A DNA stretch of 64,000 nt, taken from contig NZ_DFBS01000036.1 of NCBI RefSeq assembly GCF_002366715.1, forward strand, positions 1 to 64,000, given 5' to 3'. Below the pieces are notes generated by a model. It was not told the DNA's origin. It saw nothing but the letters and a program-made list of their open reading frames with translations, and made no database searches. Below are positions 34,120 through 44,312 of the stretch, piece by piece. Position 1 is the stretch's first letter, and the number at the start of each line of letters is the position of its first letter. Origin of the DNA: Halomonas sp. UBA3074 (GTDB lineage: Bacteria; Pseudomonadota; Gammaproteobacteria; Pseudomonadales; Halomonadaceae). The position numbers were made by a program, and so were the translations under genes.

Positions 34120-36207
34120 ATGGATATAGCGGATTTTTTTGACACCTTTTTTGAAGAGGCAGAAGAGCTGTTATCCGATATGGAACAGCACTTGTTGGAG
34201 CTGGATGTTGATGATCCGGACAGCGAGCAGCTCAATGCTATTTTCCGTGCCGCCCACTCGATCAAAGGGGGCGCTGGAACCTTTGGTTTTGTCGTGCTGC
34301 AGAAAACCACACATATTTTGGAAAACCTTCTCGATTACGCACGCAAGGGTGAGCTGACGCTGCGCGCCGACCTCGTGGATACCTTTTTAGAGGCTAAAGA
34401 CATCATGCATGAGCAACTCGATGCCTACCGCAGCGAAGAGGAGCCAAACCAGGAGGCGTTTGAACGCATTTGCCAAACGCTGCAACAAATTGCTCTGGAT
34501 GAAATCGGTGAACAGCTGGATGGGCCAACGCCCCCCGCCGCCCAACCCAAGGCCTCGCCTGCCCCTATCGAAAGCAGCGAAGAAGCAAGCAGCAGTGAAA
34601 CACCGGACGCAGGCGGTCATCTACTAGTGGCACTGCTTAACGTTGAAGATAAAGACCGCATTTTACTGGTTGAAGAGCTAGAGCAGTTAGGCGAAGTGCT
34701 CTCTCAATCGGGTGATGCAAAGCGCTATGAAGTCATCCTCAAAAGCAGCGATAGCGCTGACGATATTGAAGCCGTCATGTGTTTCATTATCGAGCCGGAT
34801 CAGATTGCCATAACGGCCGTTGAGGGGAAGGTAGCTGAATCGGCGACTGCTCCCCCTGCGGTGTCGGCCCCCGCGGCCCCAGCGCCAAAGACACCTGCCC
34901 AACCCGCGGCCGTCAAGGGGCAGTCAACGGCATCAACCGCCAAAGAGAAACCCAAAAAAGCCGCCGCTGAGTCGTCGTCCATCCGGGTCTCTGTGGATAA
35001 AGTCGATCAAATTATCAATTTGGTGGGCGAGCTGATTATCACTCAGTCGATGCTTGATCAAACGGTGAGCGATTTAGAAGATCAGTCTGTGGGTAACAGC
35101 TCATTGCAAAATGGCATGAGTCTCTTACAGCGCAACGCCCGTGACCTCCAAGAGGCGGTCATGTCGATTCGTATGATTCCCATGGAGTTTGTCTTCAGCC
35201 GCTTCCCACGCGTGGTTCGCGACACCGCGGGTAAGCTGGGGAAAGAGATTGAACTGGTTACCGAAGGCAAGTCGACCGAGCTGGATAAAAGTCTGGTTGA
35301 AAGGATCACCGACCCGTTAACTCACCTAGTGCGCAACAGCCTTGACCACGGTGTTGAAATGCCTGATGTGCGCGAAGCCATTGGCAAGCCGCGTACGGGT
35401 AAGCTAACGCTATCGGCGCGCCATCAGGGCGGTAACATCTTAATCGAAGTACGTGACGATGGCGCCGGGATGGATCGTGATCGCTTGCTGGCGAAAGCGC
35501 GTGAAAATGGCCTTAACGTTTCCGAAACCATGTCGGACGAAGAGGTTTTCCAGCTCATCTTCGCCCCTGGCTTTTCAACCGCCAAAGAAGTCACCGACGT
35601 TTCTGGCCGAGGCGTGGGCATGGATGTCGTGAAGCGTAACATTCAAAGCATGGGTGGGCGCGTTGAAATTCAGTCAAAGCTAGGTGAAGGCACTAATACG
35701 CGCATCGTGTTGCCGCTTACGCTGGCCATTTTGGATGGTATGTCGATTAAAGTGGGGGGTGAAACGTTTATTCTCCCACTGTCCACTGTGCTGGAGTCGC
35801 TCCAGCCCTCTAAAGACGACATGTACGCGATGGCCGGAGATGATGTGGTCATTAAAGTGCGTGATGAATACCTGCCGGTAATTGCGATTCATGAAGTGCT
35901 TGATGTCGCCAATGCAATTACTGACCCCACCAAGAGTATCGCCGTGATTGTCCAGGGCGAAGGTCGACGTTACGCCATGCTAGTGGACGAACTGATTGGC
36001 CAACAGCAAGTCGTGGTCAAGAACTTGGAAGACAATTATCGCAAAGTGCCCGGCATCTCGGCCGCTACTATTTTAGGGGATGGTAGCGTTGCGTTAATCC
36101 TTGATATTACCGGCTTACATCGCTTGAGCCGGTATAAGAAAGAAGCAGGCAAAAAAGTAGTGAACAATCAAAACCTATCATTTTTCAAGGAGGCTGAGCC
36201 GTCATGA
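34120..36207 (+). CDS. cheA: CheA, chemotaxis histidine kinase
   Basis: CheA is 695 residues. The phosphorylated histidine is H46 (FRAAHSIKGGAGTFGF). A P2 CheY/CheB-docking domain (about 165-235) is flanked by Pro/Ala/Lys linkers. The P3 dimerisation helices start at about 290, and the P4 kinase follows with LVRNSLDHGVE (N box), VRDDGAGMD and GRGVGMDVVKRNI (G boxes). The P5 CheW-like domain ends the protein. Receptors stimulate it to phosphorylate CheY and CheB. cheW follows with a 4-base overlap. Confidence 0.97.
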   Translation: MDIADFFDTFFEEAEELLSDMEQHLLELDVDDPDSEQLNAIFRAAHSIKGGAGTFGFVVLQKTTHILENLLDYARKGELTLRADLVDTFLEAKDIMHEQLDAYRSEEEPNQEAFERICQTLQQIALDEIGEQLDGPTPPAAQPKASPAPIESSEEASSSETPDAGGHLLVALLNVEDKDRILLVEELEQLGEVLSQSGDAKRYEVILKSSDSADDIEAVMCFIIEPDQIAITAVEGKVAESATAPPAVSAPAAPAPKTPAQPAAVKGQSTASTAKEKPKKAAAESSSIRVSVDKVDQIINLVGELIITQSMLDQTVSDLEDQSVGNSSLQNGMSLLQRNARDLQEAVMSIRMIPMEFVFSRFPRVVRDTAGKLGKEIELVTEGKSTELDKSLVERITDPLTHLVRNSLDHGVEMPDVREAIGKPRTGKLTLSARHQGGNILIEVRDDGAGMDRDRLLAKARENGLNVSETMSDEEVFQLIFAPGFSTAKEVTDVSGRGVGMDVVKRNIQSMGGRVEIQSKLGEGTNTRIVLPLTLAILDGMSIKVGGETFILPLSTVLESLQPSKDDMYAMAGDDVVIKVRDEYLPVIAIHEVLDVANAITDPTKSIAVIVQGEGRRYAMLVDELIGQQQVVVKNLEDNYRKVPGISAATILGDGSVALILDITGLHRLSRYKKEAGKKVVNNQNLSFFKEAEPS

Positions 36208-36704
36208 GTCAAGCCAATAGTGGGGCAGTATTAGCCGCAGAAGCCGAAAACCGCGAATTCCTGGTGTTTTCATTAGGCGAAGAAGAGTACGCCATCGACA
36301 TTTTGAAAGTGCAGGAAATTCGTGGGTACGAAAATGTGACACGCATCGCCAATGCACCGGATTTCATCAAAGGGGTGACCAACCTGCGTGGTGTGATCGT
36401 GCCGATCGTCGATCTGCGCATTAAGTTTCATCTTGATAACGTCGAATACGGTGGCCAAACGGTGGTGATCGTGGTCAATGTCGCAGACCGCGTGGTCGGC
36501 ATCGTGGTCGATGGTGTTTCTGATGTGATGACACTCACGCCTGACCAAATCAAGCCAGCCCCAGAGTTTGGTGTCACGCTCTCGTCTGATTTCCTAAGTG
36601 GCCTAGGCAGTCTAGATGATCGCATGTTGGTGCTGGTGGATATCGATAAGCTGCTCACCAGCGAAGAGATGGCGCTGGTCGACAGCACCAGCAGTCACCA
36701 ATAG
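36204..36704 (+). CDS. cheW: CheW, receptor-kinase coupling protein
   Basis: CheW is 166 residues, one CheW domain of two beta-barrel halves. Signatures include FLVFSLGEEEYAIDILKVQE, NAPDFIKGVTNLRGVIVPIV and DLRIKF. It links CheA to the receptors in membrane arrays. The ATG overlaps the cheA stop. The next gene, a short receptor, starts about 106 bases later. Confidence 0.96.
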   Translation: MSQANSGAVLAAEAENREFLVFSLGEEEYAIDILKVQEIRGYENVTRIANAPDFIKGVTNLRGVIVPIVDLRIKFHLDNVEYGGQTVVIVVNVADRVVGIVVDGVSDVMTLTPDQIKPAPEFGVTLSSDFLSGLGSLDDRMLVLVDIDKLLTSEEMALVDSTSSHQ

Positions 36705-36810
36705 CAGGCAAACAGGGCATAGGGAACATGCCGACTACGTACTAACGATTAATGCAGACTCGCGCTAGGGAAAGCCGCGAGAAGTGCTGGTTTTGCGTGG
36801 AGAAAAAGGC

Positions 36811-38127
36811 GTGACGCAGCAATTACGGCAATTAATGAATGATATGACGGTGCGTTTAAGTTGGGGGCTGGTGCTCGCGACACTTTCGCTACTCGTGTTA
36901 ATTGCCAGTGGTATCGGCCTGTATGCGTTGCACCATGGCGCCGCCATCGTTCAGACAGCGAACGACATTGTGACCCAGCAAGCGGCCTTCAGTGCATTTG
37001 CCGCCACGATCCGCTGGGCCTTGCTCGCGGTTGTGGCGATGACGGTAGCGACAGTCATTGTGGTGGTCTGGGGCGTAACGACCAACGTATTGCGCCCCCT
37101 AGATCGCCTGGTGGGGCATTTTGAGCGCATGGCGCAGGGCGACCTTAGCCAGAGAATTACCACACCCGGCAACAATGAAATTGGACGCCTATATAGTGCC
37201 ATGGGGCATATGCAGCGCTCACTTTCGCAAACCGTGGGCACCGTGCGTACCAGCGGCACCTCCATCTATGAACGCTCCCAGCAAATCGCCAGTGGCAATA
37301 ATGACCTCTCATCACGTACTGAGCAGCAGGCCTCTTCCTTGGAAGAGACAGCTTCGAGTATGGAGCAGTTAGCTTCTACGGTGGGCCATAATGCTGAGAA
37401 TGCTCGCCAAGCAAGCCAACTGGCAGGTAGCGCGACATTCACCGCACGGCAGAGTGGTGAAGAAGTTGGGCAAATCGTTGATACCATGCAGGAAATCAGC
37501 GCTAGCTCACATCAAGTGGCGGACATCATAACGGTTATCGACAATATTGCCTTTCAGACCAATATCTTGGCACTGAACGCCTCCGTTGAAGCTGCCCGTG
37601 CTGGCGAACACGGCAGAGGATTTGCCGTCGTGGCGCAGGAAGTGCGTAGCCTCGCCAGTCGCAGCGCCGCGGCTGCAAACGAAATTCGCACGCTGATTGA
37701 AGCCTCGCTCACGAACGTAGATACCGGCACTCAGCGAGTCAATCAAGCTGGGCAAACGATGCAGGACTTGGTGGCAGCGGTTCAGCGGGTCAGTGACATT
37801 ATGGACAGTATTGCTGCTGCGTCCGAACAGCAAAGCAGCGGTATCAGCCAAGTGAACCAGGCCGTTGCGCAAATGGATCAAGTGGTTCAACAAAATGCCC
37901 AATTGGTTCAACAGGCAGCACGAAATGCCAATGAGCTTGAAAGTGAGGCGGCTCGCTTACGTGAGGCCGTGGAGCGCTTCCGTGTCGCAGAACCATCAAA
38001 CTCAGAACCATCAAATTCTCGCCTATCTTCCTCTTTTCCTGCGCCTAGCCTGCCAGGGGTAGTGCGCTCGCCTACCGCAATACCTAAGCCACCCGTAAAG
38101 CAGTCTGAAGAGTGGACATCGTTTTAA
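36811..38127 (+). CDS. methyl-accepting chemotaxis protein with a minimal periplasmic loop
   Basis: This receptor is 438 residues. Its two membrane segments (about 19-40 and 68-90) enclose only some 27 periplasmic residues, far too few for a ligand-binding domain. A HAMP domain follows (RPLDRLVGHFERMAQGDLSQ), then the signalling domain with the hairpin tip FQTNILALNASVEAARAGEH. The C-terminus EEWTSF is a CheR-docking type tail (x-W-x-x-F). The GTG chosen has GGAG eight bases upstream; an earlier GTG (36784) and a later ATG also exist. It may sense through its membrane helices or act in mixed arrays. Confidence 0.9.
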   Translation: MTQQLRQLMNDMTVRLSWGLVLATLSLLVLIASGIGLYALHHGAAIVQTANDIVTQQAAFSAFAATIRWALLAVVAMTVATVIVVVWGVTTNVLRPLDRLVGHFERMAQGDLSQRITTPGNNEIGRLYSAMGHMQRSLSQTVGTVRTSGTSIYERSQQIASGNNDLSSRTEQQASSLEETASSMEQLASTVGHNAENARQASQLAGSATFTARQSGEEVGQIVDTMQEISASSHQVADIITVIDNIAFQTNILALNASVEAARAGEHGRGFAVVAQEVRSLASRSAAAANEIRTLIEASLTNVDTGTQRVNQAGQTMQDLVAAVQRVSDIMDSIAAASEQQSSGISQVNQAVAQMDQVVQQNAQLVQQAARNANELESEAARLREAVERFRVAEPSNSEPSNSRLSSSFPAPSLPGVVRSPTAIPKPPVKQSEEWTSF

Positions 38128-38185
38128 TGTGCCTGGTAGGGCAGGCCCGCTCTTTCTAAACAATAAACACTAAAAAAGGTCGACC

Positions 38186-40357
38186 ATGCGTAATAACCAG
38201 CCTGTCTCTCAGCGTGAAATTGAGCTGAAAGAGGACGATTTCTTAGTCTCGCGTACCGATACCAAAGGACGCATTACCTATGTGAACCCAGCGTTTATCG
38301 CTATTAGTGGTTTTGAACAGGCAGAGCTGATTGGCGCGCCACACAACCTCATACGTCACCCCGATATGCCCCCAGCGGCCTTTGCCAATCTTTGGCAAAC
38401 CGTGCAGGCAGGAGAAACGTGGCGCGGGCTGGTTAAAAACCGTTGCAAAAATGGTGATCACTACTGGGTGGATGCCAGCGTGACACCGATTATTGAGGAT
38501 GAGCAAGTAGTTGGATTTACCTCGGTACGCGTCCAAGCGGCACGGAGCGCCATTGAGCAGGCAGAGCGCGCTTATGCTGATATGCGCGAAGGGCGTAATA
38601 AGCGGCTCTACTTGGAAGGGGGACGTCTACGTCAGAAAGGTATGCTGAAGCGGTTAGCCAGGGTGCGACTCGATACCATTCGGGCGAAATTGGCAGGCAT
38701 GATTATGGTGGCGGGTGTGCTACTGCTAGTGAGTGGTGGTTTAGGGCTGTATGGCTTAAGCGCTTCGGGCGAGCGTTTGGAACAGTTAAATAATGATGGC
38801 CTGCGTGATGTTATTCGCCTGCAGCAAATCGATCAAACCATTGCTCAAACCCGTCAGGCAATGATAGAGCCAGAACGTATGGATCTCATCAATCAGCGTT
38901 TCGAGATGGGCGAAAGTATTGAAGAGAGCGCCAACGATGTCGCCACCGTCTGGCAGGAATACTTCTCTCGCGACGTTAATAAAACCGAGCTTGCTGGCGA
39001 GTTTGATCAACAGCTCCAGGCCTTTTTAGACAATGGCATGGGCCAGGCAGCCAGCGTGTTGCAAGCCGAAGAGACCTATCAAGCCTTTACCGGGTTGGAT
39101 GCCGTCATTAGCGTGATGACAAATGACGGGCGCGCTTTGTCAGGCATGGTGAATCAACTCATTGCTCAAAAGCAGCAGACGGCTGAGGTCATGGCCACCG
39201 AGGCGCAGCAAGAGCAAACCACCATGGTGGGCGCGCAAGCCGTTGTACTTGGCGTCGGTTTGCTGTTGCTCATTTTGATCGGTGTTATGACATTACGCGC
39301 AATCGTTCGTCCGTTAAAAAGTGCCACGCGCTTTACGTTGCAAATTGCAGGCGGCAATTTGGCCACCAAAGTGCCCCCGCCGCGGCGTGATGAAGTGGGC
39401 CAGTTAATGGACTCGCTCAATACGATGCGTAAGAGCCTCAGTAGCATTATCGCCGACGTAAAAGGCGGTATCGATGTGGTGACGCCCGCTGCTCAGGAGA
39501 TAGCCAGCGGTAACGAAGAACTATCCTCACGCACCGAACAGCAGGCCGCTTCTTTGCAGCAAACCGCGTCCAGCATGGAAGAAATGACCTCGACAGTGCG
39601 GCAAAACAGCGAAAACGCTCAAGAAGCCCGTCGCCTAGCCGATAACAATGCTATCCAGGTCACAAACACGGGCGACTTGATGGCGCAGTTGGTCGATAAC
39701 ATGCAGCGGATTACGCAAAGCTCGCAGCAAATGGCCGATATTATCAACGTCATCGATTCCATCGCGTTCCAGACCAATATTTTGGCACTGAATGCGTCGG
39801 TAGAAGCAGCGCGAGCCGGTGAGCATGGGCGTGGTTTCGCCGTTGTGGCTGAAGAGGTGCGCAATCTGGCCGGCCGTAGCGCAGGCGCGGCACAAGAAAT
39901 TCGTGGCTTGATTGATGGTTCAAACCGCGAGGTTAACGCGGGCGCCAGTTTGGTGAGCAAAGCCGAAGCGGCGATCAGCGAAGTGGCTGAAGCGGCACGC
40001 AGCGTGACTCAAATTATGCATGAGATTTCGGCCGCGTCTGAAGAGCAGAGTAACGGGATTACACAGGTCAACCAAGCGGTGGCGGAAATGGACCAAGCAA
40101 CGCAACGTAATGCCTTACGCGTTCAAGAAACGGCTCGTGCAGCAGTCTCGTTAGAAAAGCAAGCGGGGCTGCTAGCACTATCGGTAGAAGCCTTTCGTTT
40201 AAATAGTACCGGCACCTCAAGGGCGCCAGCGCTAACGGCCAACAAACCCTTTGCGCAGCAGCCCCGCGCACTGGCTGTTCAGCCATCTGGCGCGACGTCG
40301 CCTACCCCGCCCGTTAAACGGCAAACAGCCTCAGTAGAGGAGTGGGAAGCGTTTTGA
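38186..40357 (+). CDS. Aer-like chemoreceptor with PAS and periplasmic domains
   Basis: This receptor is 723 residues. The N-terminal cytoplasmic PAS domain (about 15-118) matches the FAD-binding Aer type (GAPHNLIRHPDMPPAAFANL, ETWRGLVKNRCKNGDHYWVD). Unlike Aer, it then has two separated membrane segments (168-190 and 349-371) around a helical periplasmic domain of about 158 residues. HAMP and signalling domains follow, ending in EEWEAF, a CheR-docking tail. It could combine redox or energy sensing with an external signal. The cheR start overlaps its end. Confidence 0.92.
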   Translation: MRNNQPVSQREIELKEDDFLVSRTDTKGRITYVNPAFIAISGFEQAELIGAPHNLIRHPDMPPAAFANLWQTVQAGETWRGLVKNRCKNGDHYWVDASVTPIIEDEQVVGFTSVRVQAARSAIEQAERAYADMREGRNKRLYLEGGRLRQKGMLKRLARVRLDTIRAKLAGMIMVAGVLLLVSGGLGLYGLSASGERLEQLNNDGLRDVIRLQQIDQTIAQTRQAMIEPERMDLINQRFEMGESIEESANDVATVWQEYFSRDVNKTELAGEFDQQLQAFLDNGMGQAASVLQAEETYQAFTGLDAVISVMTNDGRALSGMVNQLIAQKQQTAEVMATEAQQEQTTMVGAQAVVLGVGLLLLILIGVMTLRAIVRPLKSATRFTLQIAGGNLATKVPPPRRDEVGQLMDSLNTMRKSLSSIIADVKGGIDVVTPAAQEIASGNEELSSRTEQQAASLQQTASSMEEMTSTVRQNSENAQEARRLADNNAIQVTNTGDLMAQLVDNMQRITQSSQQMADIINVIDSIAFQTNILALNASVEAARAGEHGRGFAVVAEEVRNLAGRSAGAAQEIRGLIDGSNREVNAGASLVSKAEAAISEVAEAARSVTQIMHEISAASEEQSNGITQVNQAVAEMDQATQRNALRVQETARAAVSLEKQAGLLALSVEAFRLNSTGTSRAPALTANKPFAQQPRALAVQPSGATSPTPPVKRQTASVEEWEAF

Positions 40358-41226
40358 CCGAACAACGTGAACGGGCGATAGATGCTGGCCAGTGGGCATC
40401 CGGCAATCAGATTGAGCGCGATCTGGTGCTCACCGATGCGGACTTTACGCGTATTCGCGAACTGATTTATCAGCGCGCCGGTATCGTATTGGCAGAGCAT
40501 AAGCGGGAAATGGTCTATAGCCGCCTAGCAAAGCGGCTACGCCACCATGGCATGACGCGCTTTACCGATTATTTGGTGCGTTTGGAGCGTCAGCCAGAAG
40601 CGAAGGAGTGGGAGGCGTTTACCAACGCACTGACCACTAACCTCACGGCTTTTTTTCGTGAAGCGCACCATTTCCCCTTGCTGGCGGAACATATTAAGAA
40701 TAAGCAAGAGCCGGTTACTATTTGGTGTTCGGCCTCTTCTACGGGTGAAGAGCCTTACTCACTGGCCATGACGCTATTAGAAACTCTAGGCGCTAAAGCG
40801 TCGCAAGCCAAAGTCATTGCCACCGATATCGACACCGATGCGTTGGCCAGGGCTCGTGCAGGCGTCTACCCCCTTGAGCAGGTACGCAAGCTTGATGACG
40901 CGCGGGTAAAACGCTTTTTCCAGAAAGGAACCGGTAATCATGCGGGTTTCGCGCGGGTACGGCCCGAAGTGTCGGCCCTCGTCGAGTTTTTGCCACTCAA
41001 CCTGCTGGCGCCGCAATGGCCGATTAAGGGTGCTTTTGATGCGGTATTTTGCCGGAACATCATGATTTATTTTGATAAAGATACACAGTCAAAAATACTT
41101 AAGCGATTTGCACCGCTCATGAAGCCTGATGGGTTGCTGTTTGCCGGCCACTCTGAAAATTTTTCCTATATCAGTGACGCTTTCAAACTACGTGGGCAGA
41201 CCGTTTATACCCTGGCCAAAAAATGA
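40342..41226 (+). CDS. cheR: CheR, chemoreceptor methyltransferase
   Basis: CheR is 294 residues from the first in-frame GTG, which lies inside the preceding receptor gene; a TTG at 40354 is another candidate. It transfers methyl groups from S-adenosylmethionine to receptor glutamates. Clear family blocks are FRRI-like DFTRIRELIYQRAGIVLAEH, TNALTTNLTAFFREAHHFPL, the SAM-site segment WCSASSTGEEPYSLAMTL and FDAVFCRNIMIYFDKDTQ. The three receptors in the operon all carry the matching C-terminal docking tail. Confidence 0.95.
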   Translation: MGSVLTEQRERAIDAGQWASGNQIERDLVLTDADFTRIRELIYQRAGIVLAEHKREMVYSRLAKRLRHHGMTRFTDYLVRLERQPEAKEWEAFTNALTTNLTAFFREAHHFPLLAEHIKNKQEPVTIWCSASSTGEEPYSLAMTLLETLGAKASQAKVIATDIDTDALARARAGVYPLEQVRKLDDARVKRFFQKGTGNHAGFARVRPEVSALVEFLPLNLLAPQWPIKGAFDAVFCRNIMIYFDKDTQSKILKRFAPLMKPDGLLFAGHSENFSYISDAFKLRGQTVYTLAKK

Positions 41227-41317
41227 ACCATTGTCGTGTCTTTATGATCGCTTTAGGCGCTCTTGCTCCAGCGGTTGCAATCACACATCAGGCGTCTATA
41301 GCAAGAGGAGGCGTGCT

Positions 41318-42379
41318 TTGAGCGCAGCCAAGATCAAGGTACTTTGCGTCGATGATTCGGCGCTAATTCGCGATTTGTTAACGGAAATCATCAATTCCCA
41401 GCCTGACATGGAAGTCGTGGCGGTTGCGCCGGACCCTATCGCTGCCAGGGACTTGATCAAGCAGCACAATCCTGATGTGTTAACCCTGGATGTAGAAATG
41501 CCGCGCATGGACGGCCTGGATTTTCTTGAGCGTTTAATGCGCTTGCGCCCCATGCCGGTACTGATGGTGTCGTCGCTAACCCAAAGCGGCTCGGAAATTA
41601 CCCTGCGCGCGCTTGAACTTGGTGCGCTTGATTTCGTCGCCAAGCCGAGCCTGGGCATTCGTAATGGCATGATGGAGTACGCGAGTGAAATCGCGGAAAA
41701 ACTGCGCGCTGCGGCACGTTCCCGGCCTCGTCAGGCGCGGCATAAAAACACCCCGCCTCCTGAGGCTTTGAAAGCACCGCTCGTTTCCAGTGAAAAGCTG
41801 ATTATCATTGGCGCCTCGACCGGTGGTACCGAAGCGATTCGCGCCGTGCTTGAGCCGTTGCCAGCCAACGCCCCCGCGATCTTGATCACTCAGCATATGC
41901 CCGGTGGCTTTACCCGCTCCTTCGCGGAACGCTTAGATCGGCTGTGCCGGATTACCGTCAAAGAGGCGACCGATGGCGAGCGGATTCTACCGGGGCACGC
42001 CTATATTGCCCCCGGGGATCAGCACCTCAAATTAGCGCGCAGTGGCGCCAACTACGTTGCGCGGCTGGACAGCGGCCCGCCGGTCAATCGCCATCGGCCT
42101 TCGGTCGATGTGCTGTTTCATTCAGCCGCACAGCATGCAGGCAAAAACTCGGTTGGGGTGATTCTGACCGGCATGGGGAAAGACGGCGCCGCAGGCCTGC
42201 TCGAGATGCGCCAAGCGGGCGCCCCCACCATTGCGCAAAATGAACAAACCTGTGTGGTGTTTGGTATGCCCCGTGAGGCGATTGCGATGGGCGGTGCGGT
42301 GGAAGTGGTGGCATTAGATGATGTCCCTACGCGCATGATGGCGCTCATCGCAGCCTCGGGTCGCGCGCAGCGTGTATAG
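41318..42379 (+). CDS. cheB: CheB, receptor methylesterase/deamidase
   Basis: CheB is 353 residues and starts with TTG (encoding MSAAKIKVLCVDDSALIRDL), with AGAGGAGG about seven bases upstream. The longer open frame reaching into cheR has no ribosome site. The receiver domain has its phosphorylated aspartate at D58 (LTLDVEMPRMDG). The esterase domain has the catalytic Ser (GASTGGTEAIR), His (TQHMPGGF) and Asp (GMGKDGAAGL). Phospho-CheB removes methyl groups from receptors, opposing CheR. Confidence 0.95.
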   Translation: MSAAKIKVLCVDDSALIRDLLTEIINSQPDMEVVAVAPDPIAARDLIKQHNPDVLTLDVEMPRMDGLDFLERLMRLRPMPVLMVSSLTQSGSEITLRALELGALDFVAKPSLGIRNGMMEYASEIAEKLRAAARSRPRQARHKNTPPPEALKAPLVSSEKLIIIGASTGGTEAIRAVLEPLPANAPAILITQHMPGGFTRSFAERLDRLCRITVKEATDGERILPGHAYIAPGDQHLKLARSGANYVARLDSGPPVNRHRPSVDVLFHSAAQHAGKNSVGVILTGMGKDGAAGLLEMRQAGAPTIAQNEQTCVVFGMPREAIAMGGAVEVVALDDVPTRMMALIAASGRAQRV

Positions 42380-42524
42380 GGTTCTTTATAAAAACTTGGC
42401 TTAAGAACTGAGTTTGGAATAAGCGCTTAGTTGCAATAAATACTGGTTTTGCTTAATAGCTTAGCTTGGAAATGTTCAAAAAAAACGTGGCATAAAAACT
42501 AACAAGCTCGCAAGGGAACTCCTA

Positions 42525-44216
42525 ATGAATCGTTTACTGCGCAATCTGAGTATCCACGCCGCTGTGATCACAGCGCTCATCTGCTTTCTCGCTCTGATCT
42601 TAGTGATCGCGGGCTTGGGTCTGGTCGCTGATCGCAATGCACAAAATAACTTGGCGACGCTAAGTCAAATCAGCGATGCGCAGTTAAATGAGATTAACCG
42701 TGCCGACTCGCTGCTCAATCAGGCCATGCTGGCAATGGAAACGGCCTCGAATTACTTGATGGTCGGCCAGACCCAGCAGTCCAATGAACAGGTCGAGGTC
42801 GCAGCGGATCGTATCGAGCGCGCCGAACAGCGTTTTGAACGTTTTTCGGGTAACACCTTCTCTTCGCAAGGTGAGGCACTGGCCAATGCGCTAATCGAGG
42901 ATTTTAACACCGTAATGGGGCTGGTTAAGCAGCAGCATGAAACGTTCGAATATATGGATTTAACCCGTTACAACAATTTGCGTGACGAATTGGTGGAGCC
43001 TTTAAGCAGCTTGGCTACCAGCATGACTGCGTTTATCACCTACGGCTTTGAGCGTGTGGACACGATCCGCACGGATGCGGCGGATCAGGGCAACCTGTTT
43101 ACGATGATCAATGCGGGCGTAGTGATCTTTGCTCTACTCATGACGCTGGTTATCTATATGGGCTTGCGCCGTACCGTGATTGTCCCCCTCAGGGGCGCCG
43201 TGGACCGTCTGGACGCCATCGCCGATGCGGATCTAACCGATCCGCTGCCGGAAGCGGGTAAAAATGAAATTGGCCGTCTGTTTGGCGCCATGGCCACCAT
43301 GCAGCAGAACCTGACCAATATCGTTGGTCGCGTGCGTGAAGGCAGTAACGAGATTCATCACGGTACGCGTGAAATCGCCAGCGGCAACGCGGACCTCTCA
43401 TCTCGCACTGAACAGCAGGCGGCGTCGATTCAAGAAACGGCCGCCAGCATGGAAGAGATGACGGCGACGGTAAAACAGAACGCCGACAACGCACGCCAGG
43501 CCAGCACGTTGGCAGCAGATGCCTCCACCACCGCTGAGCGCGGCGGCGACGTCGTGGCGCAAGTGGTTCAAACCATGCACGGCATCTCTACCAGCTCGAA
43601 AAAAGTCGCTGATATCACTAGCGTTATCGATTCGATCGCTTTCCAAACCAATATCCTGGCGCTGAACGCCTCGGTAGAAGCCGCACGAGCGGGTGAGCAA
43701 GGCCGTGGGTTTGCGGTCGTGGCAGGTGAAGTGCGCAATCTGGCCAGCCGTAGTGCGGATGCCGCCAAAGAGATCAAGACACTGATCGATGCATCGGTCG
43801 CACAGATCCAACAGGGCTCTACTCTGGTCGAACAGGCCGGCACCACGATGTCGGATGTGGTCACCGCGGTGCGCCGTGTGACCGATATCATGGATGAAAT
43901 CTCGGCGGCCTCCCAGGAACAGAGCGACGGTATCGAGCAGGTGAGCCAGGCCGTTGGCCAAATGGATCAAGTCACTCAACAAAACGCTGCGCTGGTGCAA
44001 GAAGCGTCTGCGGCGGCGGCCTCGCTGGAAGAGCAGGCCAATCGCTTAGAGCAGGCCGTCGCCGTATTCAAACTGATGGGTGCGCAAGCGGCAGCCCATC
44101 AGTCACTACCGTCTACGTCTTCACCGGCGAATGCCTTGCCTGCTGCCCGAACCGAGCCAGCAACGCGTCGTCCCGCGGCGCAGCGTAGCGACCACGAAGA
44201 GTGGGAAGAATTTTAA
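42525..44216 (+). CDS. methyl-accepting chemotaxis protein (Tar-type layout)
   Basis: This receptor is 563 residues. Membrane segments lie at about 11-34 and 190-213, with a helical-bundle periplasmic domain of about 155 residues between them. A HAMP domain and the signalling domain follow (hairpin tip FQTNILALNASVEAARAGEQ), ending in HEEWEEF, a CheR-docking tail. The ligand is unknown. The 145-base gap before it is AT-rich (several TAAAAA runs) and may contain a promoter, but no sigma-28 -10 is present. Confidence 0.94.
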   Translation: MNRLLRNLSIHAAVITALICFLALILVIAGLGLVADRNAQNNLATLSQISDAQLNEINRADSLLNQAMLAMETASNYLMVGQTQQSNEQVEVAADRIERAEQRFERFSGNTFSSQGEALANALIEDFNTVMGLVKQQHETFEYMDLTRYNNLRDELVEPLSSLATSMTAFITYGFERVDTIRTDAADQGNLFTMINAGVVIFALLMTLVIYMGLRRTVIVPLRGAVDRLDAIADADLTDPLPEAGKNEIGRLFGAMATMQQNLTNIVGRVREGSNEIHHGTREIASGNADLSSRTEQQAASIQETAASMEEMTATVKQNADNARQASTLAADASTTAERGGDVVAQVVQTMHGISTSSKKVADITSVIDSIAFQTNILALNASVEAARAGEQGRGFAVVAGEVRNLASRSADAAKEIKTLIDASVAQIQQGSTLVEQAGTTMSDVVTAVRRVTDIMDEISAASQEQSDGIEQVSQAVGQMDQVTQQNAALVQEASAAAASLEEQANRLEQAVAVFKLMGAQAAAHQSLPSTSSPANALPAARTEPATRRPAAQRSDHEEWEEF

Positions 44217-44312
44217 GCAAGCATTTTGAGCAAGAGCTTTAAACAAGCATTTTAAACCCCTGACTGTACTTTCCAGTCGCCCCTGTGCCATGTATTGACG
44301 AGAGGATGACCG

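Noticed and set aside
37540..43760. Three long near-identical DNA segments at 37540-37640, 39760-39860 and 43630-43730
   Set aside because: They encode the universally conserved receptor hairpin tip; similarity reflects protein constraint, not a mobile repeat.
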